From Bathymodiolus brooksi thiotrophic gill symbiont (GTDB taxonomy: Bacteria > Pseudomonadota > Gammaproteobacteria > PS1 > Pseudothioglobaceae): a DNA stretch of 5,886 nucleotides. The notes beneath the pieces were generated by a model. That model saw nothing but the letters and a program-made list of their open reading frames with translations, was not told where the DNA came from and searched no databases. Shown here in pieces: positions 1-5,886 of the stretch. The stretch covers positions 1 through 5,886 of the forward strand of contig NZ_CAHJWD020000152.1 of NCBI RefSeq assembly GCF_903642095.1. Reading direction: 5' to 3'. Numbering within the stretch: position 1 is the first letter of the stretch; each line of letters begins with the position of its first letter. Made by a program: the position numbers and the translations under genes.

Positions 1-47
1 GATCATCGGAGTTCGTCCAGGTTTTAGTGGATTCGTGTTGCTCAATC
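1..47. other. Flanking host DNA at the 3' insertion junction, possibly a dispersed bivalve repeat
   Basis: The 47 bp beyond the poly(A) tail are less AT-rich than the element and contain no coding feature. The plus-strand stretch TGGATTCGTGTTGCTCA (28-44) resembles, from memory, a very common repeat in mussel transcripts and genomes, in which similar sequence continues into CTTTAGTTTTCTATG. If so, the LINE inserted inside another repeat. This is recollection, not a search result. Confidence 0.5.
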
Positions 48-62
48 TTTTTTTTTTTTATT
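48..62 (-). terminator. Poly(A) tail with overlapping AATAAA
   Basis: On the plus strand, 12 consecutive T residues (48-59) mark the 3' end of the minus-strand element. In sense they read as a poly(A) tail. The bases just before give AATAAA (62-57), which runs into the tail and could be the polyadenylation signal or simply a tail-junction coincidence. Up to three of the T residues may belong to the target site. Confidence 0.75.
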
Positions 63-94
63 ATATCTATATTACACCTGTGAACAATTTACCT

Positions 95-105
95 CTGGGT
101 GCCAG
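95..105 (-). promoter_or_regulatory. 3' UTR stem-loop 2
   Basis: CTGG (95-98) and CCAG (102-105) form a 4-bp, GC-rich stem with a 3-nt loop, one base away from stem-loop 1. It is short, so it would be weak evidence alone. It gains some weight from its position and its higher GC content than its surroundings. Confidence 0.35.
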
Positions 106-106
106 G

Positions 107-121
107 AAACCTCAAAGGTTT
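107..121 (-). promoter_or_regulatory. 3' UTR stem-loop 1
   Basis: AAACCT (107-112) and AGGTTT (116-121) form a perfect 6-bp stem with a 3-nt loop. It lies about 48 bp from the poly(A) tail and directly beside a second hairpin. A role in reverse transcriptase recognition is inferred from other LINEs with 3' stem-loops. Confidence 0.45.
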
Positions 122-288
122 ACAAATATTTACAATGAACAATATAATTAAATAAATAAATACTGGTACAGTTGTAGTAAGAATACAATACCATAAGCAA
201 ATAAATCATATTTTATCTCTCATATTCAATTTATAAACATACATTTTTACACAGTAAACAATGAAAGGAATTATTAATACAACTAAAT

Positions 289-3200
289 TCATAATGTATC
301 CAATAATAGCTGTAATTTCCTAATATTATATAAGTTTCGAACTTCTGGGTTCTTAATCATCATTTGTATATTACTTCTGAGTTCATTTTTGAGATTTGTG
401 ATAACTATTGCTTCCCTGTAAGTACTTTTATTATATTTTATATAATTTCTTGTTTTCCAAATTACCCATTTTAATATACAAATTACTAAATTCATTAAAA
501 GTAGATTTTCAGTTATTTCTCCCTCATACACCCCAATGATTAAGTTTTCCTCAACAAGTACTATATTTTTTTCAAAAATGCTATTAAAAATGTGTTTTAA
601 TTCATCTAAGACATGTTTAATTTTATGACACCTGTAAAACAAATGCATAAGGGACTCTATTTCATTTTTACAAAAATGACATTGACCATCTGATTTTCCC
701 ATTTTTTGTAATCTATATTCTGAATAGACAATGTTATGCAAACATTTCCATTGGAACTGGATAATGCTTTGTTTACATTTAATCTTGTTCAGTATATACC
801 AAATTGATATCCAGTTAAATTTCTTTTCATAAATTGTATCCCATTTGAATTGACATTTTGGCGTAATTGGTTTACGTATTTCTTTCTGGATATTCTTCAG
901 TTTCAGCTCTTTTGGAACAATGATTTTATTATTATGATTTCTAATATTCAAATTACTATCTATTTTTAAACCTAATGATTTTTTTATCTTTTCGTTATCA
1001 TCGGATTTTAATTTCTTAACAAAATTTTCTGGTATTGATTTTTTTATTTTTGCCCATTCTGATATCCAGTTCCTTTTATCATCCAGTCTATTAAATATAG
1101 TCTGATTATCAACAAAGGTATTATTGTTTTTATCCCATATATCGTTTATTTTAAATATATTATTTCTCAAAAACGATTGAAAAAAAAGTGGATTTCTATT
1201 AAATTTGATCTCAGAGTTACCAAATATGTTTTTATCTAAAATGTCATTTTTAGACTCCGTAGAACATGACCCCAAAAAATTGTTCCATGCTTGTATAGCG
1301 TCTTGATAGTATTTTGGAATGGATGCAATATCTAAACCTTTAATATCGGAGCATTTACAAAGAAAAAAATCAACTCCAAATTGTTTATCGTATTTCTGTA
1401 ACCAGTGTTTACCTATCGCATTCCATGAGTCCATCTCACTGTTGATTATTTTGTATATAAATTTTATCTGTTTACTTTTGACAAAATTGTCTATGTTAAT
1501 CATTCCCATCCCCCCTTCATTAATATTTAAGCAACATACGTTTCTTTCTATTTGGTTTGGTTTATTGTCCCAAAGAAATTTCCAAATCAAATCATTCACC
1601 TCTTTTTTATATTTCTCTGGTATCCCCCTCATTTCAGTTTCAAATCCCATTTGAGCTAACAGAAAATTTTTTACGATTAAAGTTTTTCCCTTAAAGGTTA
1701 AATTTCTGGTTTTCCAAACCTGAGTGCAGCTTTTCATTTTATTTATAATTTTTTTCCAAATGTCATCAGTGTCTATATTGTACCCGTGAAAAACACCTAA
1801 AGTCTTTATATTATCTGAAATCCATGATATGTTAGTTAATCTGGGTCGTTTCCCCCTTAATCTACCAATAAATAATCCTTTTGTTTTTTCATAATTTATC
1901 TTAGAGCCGGATGCCTTTTCAAATTTCGAAAGAATTAAAAAGGATTGTTCAACAGATTCTTCGTTTTTGTTTAAGAGTTGCGTGTCGTCTGCAAACATGC
2001 ATATTTTTGCTTCCTTTACGGGCTGCCCCTCACAGTCGGGTAGTTTGATACCATGTATTTCCGGAGTGTTTCGGATAGCACAAGCCATCGGCTCTGCCTG
2101 AATAATGTACAAAATCGGTGCAGCAGGACATCCTTGTCTGGCTGAACGCGATATTGCGAAAAATTTTGATATGAAACCATTTGTTTTTATACAGGTTTTT
2201 CCCTTTTTAAATAACATATAAACCCATTCACGAAATTTCAGTCCAAAATTAAAACATTCCATAACATAATTTAACCACCCCCATTCCATTCTATCAAATG
2301 CTTTTTGCTGATCAACAAAAATAATTACACCTTCCTCATCTTCATTATCTACAAATTCTATAATATCATCAATCATACGATTATTTTCGCTTATATTTCT
2401 CCCTGCTACGAATCCTTTTTGATCCGTATGAATAATTTTGTTTAATACTGGCTTCATGCGATTTGCTAAAAGTTTTGATATGATTTTATAATCACTATTT
2501 AATAATGTTATTGGACGCCAGTTACGTATGTTATCTCTATCCCCCCCTTTATGGAGTAGTGTCAACATTCCTCGACACTGGGAATCACATATTTCAAATT
2601 TATCAAAAATTTCTAGTAATACTTCAAATAAATCTTCCTTTATTGTATCCCAATATATCTGATAAAATTCATTTATAATCCCGTCTAATCCAGGTGATTT
2701 GTATTGTTTCATCGAAAAAATTATTTTCTTAATTTCATTAATTGTCAAGTCTTTTTCTAAATCTTCACTTTCGTCGCATGTTAATTTTCTATCCATATGA
2801 GTAACCAGTTCCTCTGCTACATTTTTATCCCACCCTTCTGTTGAAAATAGATTTGCGTAAAAATTTATCTGTTCATCTAGTATCTCGTCGATATCATATT
2901 TTAAATTACCATCTAGACCCCTGATTTTTTGCCATAATTTATTTTGCCCATTTTTTCTCTCTAGATTAAAAAAATATTTAGTTGATTGTTCCCCCTTCTC
3001 GTACCAGTCAACTTTAGCTCTTAACCTTGCGGCGTCAGTTTTATTTTCATAATGTGAGTGTATTTGGTTTTCTAAGTCTGCTAACTCTTCTAATTGTTGC
3101 CTGGAGGGTTCAGATATATCCTTTAATGTCTCTAATTTATTTTCTAGAGCCTTTATCTTGTCGTCAGTAGTGTTTACCTTTTTAGACGCTTCTATAGTTA

Positions 3201-4092
3201 TCGATTTAATCTTAATTTTGGCTATGTCCCACCATTCCCTCAAATTTGAAAAAGATTTCTTTTCTAATTTCCAATATACCCACCAATTTGTAAACACTTG
3301 TCGAAAATAATCAGATCTAATTGTATGCAAATTCATTATCCAGGTACCAGACCCTCTAGTGATATCGCATACGTTTAATTTCATAATTTTAATATCATGA
3401 TCACTGAACGGACAATGAATTATTTTAATGTTAATGATATGACAGGAAAGTTCTTCACTGATCAATATTAAGTCTATACGTGATTTAGAATTACCTCTTC
3501 TAAACGTGTATTTTTTCACTGACGGATTTTTTTCTCTCCAAATATCGATTAGATTATTTTTCGTCATAATAGTCTTAAGTTCTTTTCCCCCCGTATCATC
3601 ATAATTACGAGAAGGATAACGATCTATTTCCTTATCTAAAACACAATTAAAATCGCCAGTGAGTATATGCATTTTTTCAGTAAGACTCCCATCTGTCACA
3701 TATGGATCAATATCTCTAATAAAAGTTTTTCTAACCCCACTATCATTTGGACAATACACGTTTGTTATTATATAAGTTTTATTTTCGTATTTTAATTCAC
3801 ATGACAATATACGCCCAAAATCATCGGAACTAATTTCTTTAACAGTAGCATCAATATCATATAATAAAACCCCTACCCCTCGCGATGCCCTTACTCCACA
3901 ATTCCAACTACTTTCGCATCCACCAGAACTTTTCCACAAGTTTTGCCATGATTCTATTTCAGAAAATGTACAGTGCGTCTCTTGAACACATATTACATTG
4001 ATTTTTTTACTAATCAACCAATCAAAAAAAGTTCTACGTTTTTTATCATCTCTCAGCCCATTTATATTTATAGTTGCAATAGAAATTGACAT
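289..4092 (-). CDS. LINE ORF2 polyprotein: AP endonuclease, reverse transcriptase, C-terminal zinc knuckle
   Basis: This 1267-aa protein nicks target DNA and reverse transcribes the element RNA at the nick (target-primed reverse transcription, in the nucleus). Residues 1-240 form an APE-like endonuclease with all expected catalytic residues: N9 in NING, E38 in QETH, Y113, D147 and N149 in GDFN, D207 in SRID, and D231/H232 in SDHD. A charged, coiled-coil-like linker spans about 300-350. The reverse transcriptase spans about 460-770: SPGLDG (466-471), RPITLLN (526-532), motif A with D594 (FVDQQKAFD), motif B RQGCPAAP (652-659), motif C FADD (700-703), motif D near 726-743, motif E near 763-770. 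A thumb-like region follows (about 800-880), then a K/N/I-rich stretch and a CX2CX8HX4C knuckle at C1138, C1141, H1150, C1155. The start is firm: the endonuclease begins at Met1 and an in-frame TAA lies at 4117-4119. Stop is TGA. Length matches L1/Tx1 ORF2 proteins, and no frame damage is visible. Confidence 0.95.
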   Translation of the reverse strand: MSISIATININGLRDDKKRRTFFDWLISKKINVICVQETHCTFSEIESWQNLWKSSGGCESSWNCGVRASRGVGVLLYDIDATVKEISSDDFGRILSCELKYENKTYIITNVYCPNDSGVRKTFIRDIDPYVTDGSLTEKMHILTGDFNCVLDKEIDRYPSRNYDDTGGKELKTIMTKNNLIDIWREKNPSVKKYTFRRGNSKSRIDLILISEELSCHIINIKIIHCPFSDHDIKIMKLNVCDITRGSGTWIMNLHTIRSDYFRQVFTNWWVYWKLEKKSFSNLREWWDIAKIKIKSITIEASKKVNTTDDKIKALENKLETLKDISEPSRQQLEELADLENQIHSHYENKTDAARLRAKVDWYEKGEQSTKYFFNLERKNGQNKLWQKIRGLDGNLKYDIDEILDEQINFYANLFSTEGWDKNVAEELVTHMDRKLTCDESEDLEKDLTINEIKKIIFSMKQYKSPGLDGIINEFYQIYWDTIKEDLFEVLLEIFDKFEICDSQCRGMLTLLHKGGDRDNIRNWRPITLLNSDYKIISKLLANRMKPVLNKIIHTDQKGFVAGRNISENNRMIDDIIEFVDNEDEEGVIIFVDQQKAFDRMEWGWLNYVMECFNFGLKFREWVYMLFKKGKTCIKTNGFISKFFAISRSARQGCPAAPILYIIQAEPMACAIRNTPEIHGIKLPDCEGQPVKEAKICMFADDTQLLNKNEESVEQSFLILSKFEKASGSKINYEKTKGLFIGRLRGKRPRLTNISWISDNIKTLGVFHGYNIDTDDIWKKIINKMKSCTQVWKTRNLTFKGKTLIVKNFLLAQMGFETEMRGIPEKYKKEVNDLIWKFLWDNKPNQIERNVCCLNINEGGMGMINIDNFVKSKQIKFIYKIINSEMDSWNAIGKHWLQKYDKQFGVDFFLCKCSDIKGLDIASIPKYYQDAIQAWNNFLGSCSTESKNDILDKNIFGNSEIKFNRNPLFFQSFLRNNIFKINDIWDKNNNTFVDNQTIFNRLDDKRNWISEWAKIKKSIPENFVKKLKSDDNEKIKKSLGLKIDSNLNIRNHNNKIIVPKELKLKNIQKEIRKPITPKCQFKWDTIYEKKFNWISIWYILNKIKCKQSIIQFQWKCLHNIVYSEYRLQKMGKSDGQCHFCKNEIESLMHLFYRCHKIKHVLDELKHIFNSIFEKNIVLVEENLIIGVYEGEITENLLLMNLVICILKWVIWKTRNYIKYNKSTYREAIVITNLKNELRSNIQMMIKNPEVRNLYNIRKLQLLLDTL

Positions 4093-4108
4093 GACATAAA
4101 TAAATAAA

Positions 4109-4248
4109 GTGTAATATTATGATCTAAAGCCTCATGCGATAGAAAAAAATAACATATATATAGATATATATCGCTTAATTCCACAATTTTACGATTTTTC
4201 ATTTGTATGGAACAAACAACAGTAACATGTATCTTACAATAAATCATA
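4109..4248 (-). repeat. Inter-ORF tandem repeat unit A (nearest ORF2)
   Basis: This unit aligns with 4261-4401 at an offset of 151-154 bp. Three landmarks are shared in the same order on the plus strand: CTCATGCGATA (4131-4141), TATCGCTT (4169-4176) and ACAATAAATCATA (4236-4248). Sequence between the landmarks has diverged, so the duplication is old relative to this insertion or the landmarks are under selection. The lower boundary is approximate. Confidence 0.8.
4132..4178 (-). promoter_or_regulatory. Stem-loop in repeat unit A
   Basis: GCGATA at 4136-4141 is the reverse complement of TATCGC at 4169-4174, with a 27-nt AT-rich loop. In the sense RNA the stem continues beyond one mismatch (4135/4175) with three more pairs: 4134/4176, a G-U wobble at 4133/4177, and 4132/4178. 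The same layout occurs in unit B. Function is unknown. Confidence 0.55.
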
Positions 4249-4260
4249 TAGTGGGAGAAT

Positions 4261-4401
4261 ATGTATAATTTTGTGTTTAAAGGTCTCATGCGATAACGAG
4301 AAATTTTAATTTGTTTTATTATCGCTTGATTGCTCAATCTTACAACTTCTACTATTTGTTTACAACCGGTAACAATACCGTATTCTTGACAATAAATCAT
4401 A
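4261..4401 (-). repeat. Inter-ORF tandem repeat unit B (nearest ORF1)
   Basis: This is the second copy of the unit, with the landmarks at 4285-4295, 4320-4327 and 4389-4401. Small indels relative to unit A (offset 154, 151, then 153) break any shared reading frame across the unit, which argues for a non-coding role. Boundaries are approximate. Confidence 0.8.
4286..4329 (-). promoter_or_regulatory. Stem-loop in repeat unit B
   Basis: GCGATAA at 4290-4296 pairs with TTATCGC at 4319-4325 around a 22-nt loop. One mismatch (4289/4326) is followed by three further pairs (4286-4288 with 4327-4329), giving 10 of 11 positions paired. The mismatch sits at the same place as in unit A. Function is unknown. 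Confidence 0.58.
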
Positions 4402-4521
4402 ACATCAATTGTTGCAAAACAATACAGTCTCTTGTAATATTTGTATACACACAAATATAATAATTTATACAAAATAAAAACATGAATACTATCATAATAA
4501 AGCAGTACAAATATTAAATTA

Positions 4522-5886
4522 CTACACTGGTGGCGATACAATTCGGGTTTGTTTGTTTTGTCTCTCTACAGAATTTGGTGTCGACGAAAGCGCACTGTTT
4601 GTGCGTTTACGTGGGGTTTTCAACTCTACACTTATTACTTTATCTGAATCGAAAAAGGTTACAATTTCGTCTCTAATTTTCGTACAACCTTCAACGCTAA
4701 TATGGACACCTGAGGAGTCAGTATTATCAAATAATGACTTTAACACATTTCCTTGTTTCGTGAACAATTCATAAGCATCTACACATTCAATTTGTTCTCT
4801 AATACACAACTTTTTCAAAAATATGTTGACATTTAAAACTGTGTCATTACATTTTGTTATGTTTGGACCTTTCCCTTTTCTAGGGAGAATAGTACATATA
4901 CCAACTACAGAATTCGGGAAATTACATTTTACTTGGTGTATTGCATGTGTAAGATTAATATTAACCTGGTCATGATCACCTTTAGACTTTGTAATGTCGT
5001 TTGTACCTAAGGATATTACTACTTTATCTACAGTTTTATCAAACACTTTAGATTTGGCTAGTTTTATTGTCTCATCTATATTTTCTAATGTTGCACCTGA
5101 AATTGATGCATTTATGCAATTTGGTGAAACTTTCCCAAGTCTTTTACAGTTAGAAGCCCCTAGTAAAACATTTACTGAATTGTTGTCGTCTGTAGTAGGA
5201 TTACTATCAGCCTGTCCTGATGTGTCTTTACGTTCTGTTTCGTCATCCAAGCTTGAGTTGTCTCGAGTATTTCTACCCTCTATGATTTCATGAAAATAGT
5301 CACCATATTCCTTCCTAGCTGTTTCTTCTTTATGAGCAGGGCAGTCACGTTGTATATGGCCACACTCACCACAATGCTTGCACAAGATATCATATTTACA
5401 GTACTTGGCTATGTGTCCTTGTTTATTGCAGTTATAACAAGTTTTTATTGATGTCGGTTTAGTAGGACATCTGTAATAGGGATGGTTTGTCTGTTGGCAG
5501 TATGAACATTCCGTCCTGTTGTTATCTGCATACAGTCGGATTTCGAATCGCCCAAAATTGGTTCTAACTGGAAGAATTGGTGCACAATTTAATATCTGAA
5601 CATATCTGGTCCCATTTTCAATGTTTGTGCCTTTAATGACACCCCTTTTTATTGAACCATTTATCACTTGCCCGTATTTCGACATGTGTGTGGCTATGAA
5701 TTGATCACTCACTTCGCATGGCGCATCTTTAATTGTCACGTTAGTTACATTTTTATCAATTTCAAAAAAGTTAACTGACCTGTTTTTCAATGAAATTTCC
5801 GAGTTGAGGATCTTGTATTTTGCCTGTTCACTTTTCAGCGTTACAATACAGGATTTCTCTGTCATCTGGATTGACTTTATATCTTC
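4522..5886 (-). CDS. LINE ORF1 (gag-like): RRM-like, three CCHC knuckles, SGNH-like domain; 5' partial
   Basis: The likely role is binding and packaging element RNA into a ribonucleoprotein. Residues are counted from the first Met in the window (5865); 447 aa follow it. The frame is open for the seven preceding codons to the window edge (EDIKSIQ), which look like a lead-in beta strand, so the true start is probably upstream. An RRM-like fold is inferred for about 40-112. Three perfect CX2CX4HX4C knuckles follow at C120-C133, C143-C156 and C162-C175. A polar acidic linker (about 177-230) leads to an SGNH/GDSL-esterase-like domain (about 231-408): LLGASN with candidate nucleophile S238, SGAT with G257, LGTND with N289, and SGVH with H388. 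The usual block V aspartate is serine (S385), with D383 nearby. The tail is basic (PRKR, 418-421) and could be a nuclear signal. Stop is TAG. The class is well supported; enzymatic activity is not. Confidence 0.9.
   Translation of the reverse strand, partial: EDIKSIQMTEKSCIVTLKSEQAKYKILNSEISLKNRSVNFFEIDKNVTNVTIKDAPCEVSDQFIATHMSKYGQVINGSIKRGVIKGTNIENGTRYVQILNCAPILPVRTNFGRFEIRLYADNNRTECSYCQQTNHPYYRCPTKPTSIKTCYNCNKQGHIAKYCKYDILCKHCGECGHIQRDCPAHKEETARKEYGDYFHEIIEGRNTRDNSSLDDETERKDTSGQADSNPTTDDNNSVNVLLGASNCKRLGKVSPNCINASISGATLENIDETIKLAKSKVFDKTVDKVVISLGTNDITKSKGDHDQVNINLTHAIHQVKCNFPNSVVGICTILPRKGKGPNITKCNDTVLNVNIFLKKLCIREQIECVDAYELFTKQGNVLKSLFDNTDSSGVHISVEGCTKIRDEIVTFFDSDKVISVELKTPRKRTNSALSSTPNSVERQNKQTRIVSPPV

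Larger units (their letters stand above)
60..288 (-). other. LINE 3' UTR
   Basis: About 229 bp of AT-rich sequence follows the ORF2 TGA and ends at the poly(A) tail. It shows no coding potential. Near its 3' end it carries two small adjacent hairpins (95-121). The 3' UTR of LINEs is where the encoded reverse transcriptase usually recognises its own RNA, and these hairpins are candidates for that. Confidence 0.8.
4093..4521 (-). other. Inter-ORF spacer (429 bp), AT-rich, with tandem repeats and hairpins
   Basis: This stretch lies between the ORF1 stop and the ORF2 start and has no gene I would support. It holds two diverged tandem units at about 4109-4248 and 4261-4401, each with the same inverted repeat. 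About 120 bp of AT-rich sequence without visible structure (4402-4521) lies next to the ORF1 end. ORF1 and ORF2 share a reading frame here, but stops separate them, including the ORF1 TAG and a TAA at 4117-4119. Several AUGs precede the ORF2 AUG in the sense RNA (for example at 4400, 4247 and 4097), so simple scanning from ORF1 is unlikely to reach ORF2. The spacer may carry a translation or promoter function; that is inference. Confidence 0.7.
48..5886 (-). mobile_element. Non-LTR (LINE) retrotransposon, L1/Tx1-like, 5' end outside window
   Basis: The layout in sense order is ORF1 with zinc knuckles, spacer, ORF2 with endonuclease and reverse transcriptase, 3' UTR and poly(A). This is the standard two-ORF LINE plan. 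There are no long terminal repeats, integrase, RNase H or protease, which argues against LTR and DYRS elements. Both reading frames are uninterrupted over 1267 and at least 447 codons, so this is not an old decayed copy. ORF2 motif wording (NINGLR, QETH, GDFN, RPITLLN, KAFD, RQGCP, FADD) and the C-terminal CCHC fit the L1/Tx1 group rather than CR1, RTE or I. Clade placement is by eye and needs a tree. The 5' UTR, promoter and upstream duplication are not in the window. Confidence 0.93.

Noticed and set aside
148..160. TAAATAAATAAATA-like run in the 3' UTR as a polyadenylation signal
   Set aside because: It reads as TTTATT repeats on the sense strand, so it is in the wrong orientation.
1319..1654. 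Plus-strand open frame of 111 codons inside ORF2
   Set aside because: It lies entirely antisense to the thumb and post-thumb part of ORF2 and shows no domain of its own.
38..4341. Exact 12-mer TTGCTCAATCTT shared by the 3' junction (38-49) and repeat unit B (4330-4341)
   Set aside because: About one shared 12-mer is expected by chance in a window of this length, more in AT-rich DNA, and the corresponding part of unit A does not match. It is not evidence for homology-guided insertion.
4068..4541. A minus-strand open frame (157 codons) bridging the end of ORF1 and the start of ORF2
   Set aside because: It begins with TTG, not ATG; the first true ATG is at 4400, leaving 110 codons. Its composition (Y, I, L, C, K) is typical of translated AT-rich non-coding DNA, the duplicated units are out of frame with each other across it, and no family is recognisable.
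4553..5293. Two plus-strand open frames (73 and 99 codons) antisense to ORF1
   Set aside because: They are shadows of the SGNH domain and linker of ORF1, with no independent motif.
1..5886. Defence system, CRISPR array or bacterial operon
   Set aside because: There are no short direct repeats with spacers, no ribosome binding sites and no prokaryotic gene packing. The reverse transcriptase is of non-LTR eukaryotic type with an APE endonuclease, unlike retron or DRT enzymes.

Overview
The window holds one element: a nearly complete, minus-strand, non-LTR (LINE-type) retrotransposon from an animal genome. Read in its sense direction (high to low coordinates) it contains ORF1 (5886 to 4522, open past the window edge at its 5' end), a 429-bp spacer, ORF2 (4092 to 289), a roughly 229-bp 3' UTR, a 12-nt poly(A) tail (plus-strand T run, 48-59), and 47 bp of flanking DNA (1-47). 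The 5' UTR, the 5' end of ORF1 and the upstream target-site duplication lie outside the window.

ORF2 (1267 aa) has an N-terminal APE-type endonuclease, a full non-LTR reverse transcriptase with FADD active site, and a C-terminal CCHC zinc knuckle. Its motif wording resembles the L1/Tx1 group. ORF1 has an RRM-like segment, three perfect CCHC knuckles, and a C-terminal SGNH/GDSL-esterase-like domain whose block V lacks the usual aspartate. Neither ORF shows a stop or frameshift, so the copy could be autonomous and recent.

The host is AT-rich and metazoan. The ORF1 type (RRM-like, CCHC x3, SGNH) and the flank, which from memory resembles a dispersed repeat of marine mussels, suggest a bivalve such as a mytilid. 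That is inference from memory, not a database result.

In the expected cycle ORF1 protein coats the transcript, ORF2 nicks the target and copies the RNA from its 3' end, and the 3' UTR and poly(A) provide the recognition and priming end. The most novel parts are non-coding or modular. The inter-ORF spacer holds two diverged tandem copies of a ~140-bp unit, each keeping the same hairpin with a wobble substitution. The ORF1 esterase module is paired with an L1/Tx1-like ORF2. The insertion sits in what may be a repeated target. No host gene, tRNA, rRNA, CRISPR or bacterial feature was seen.
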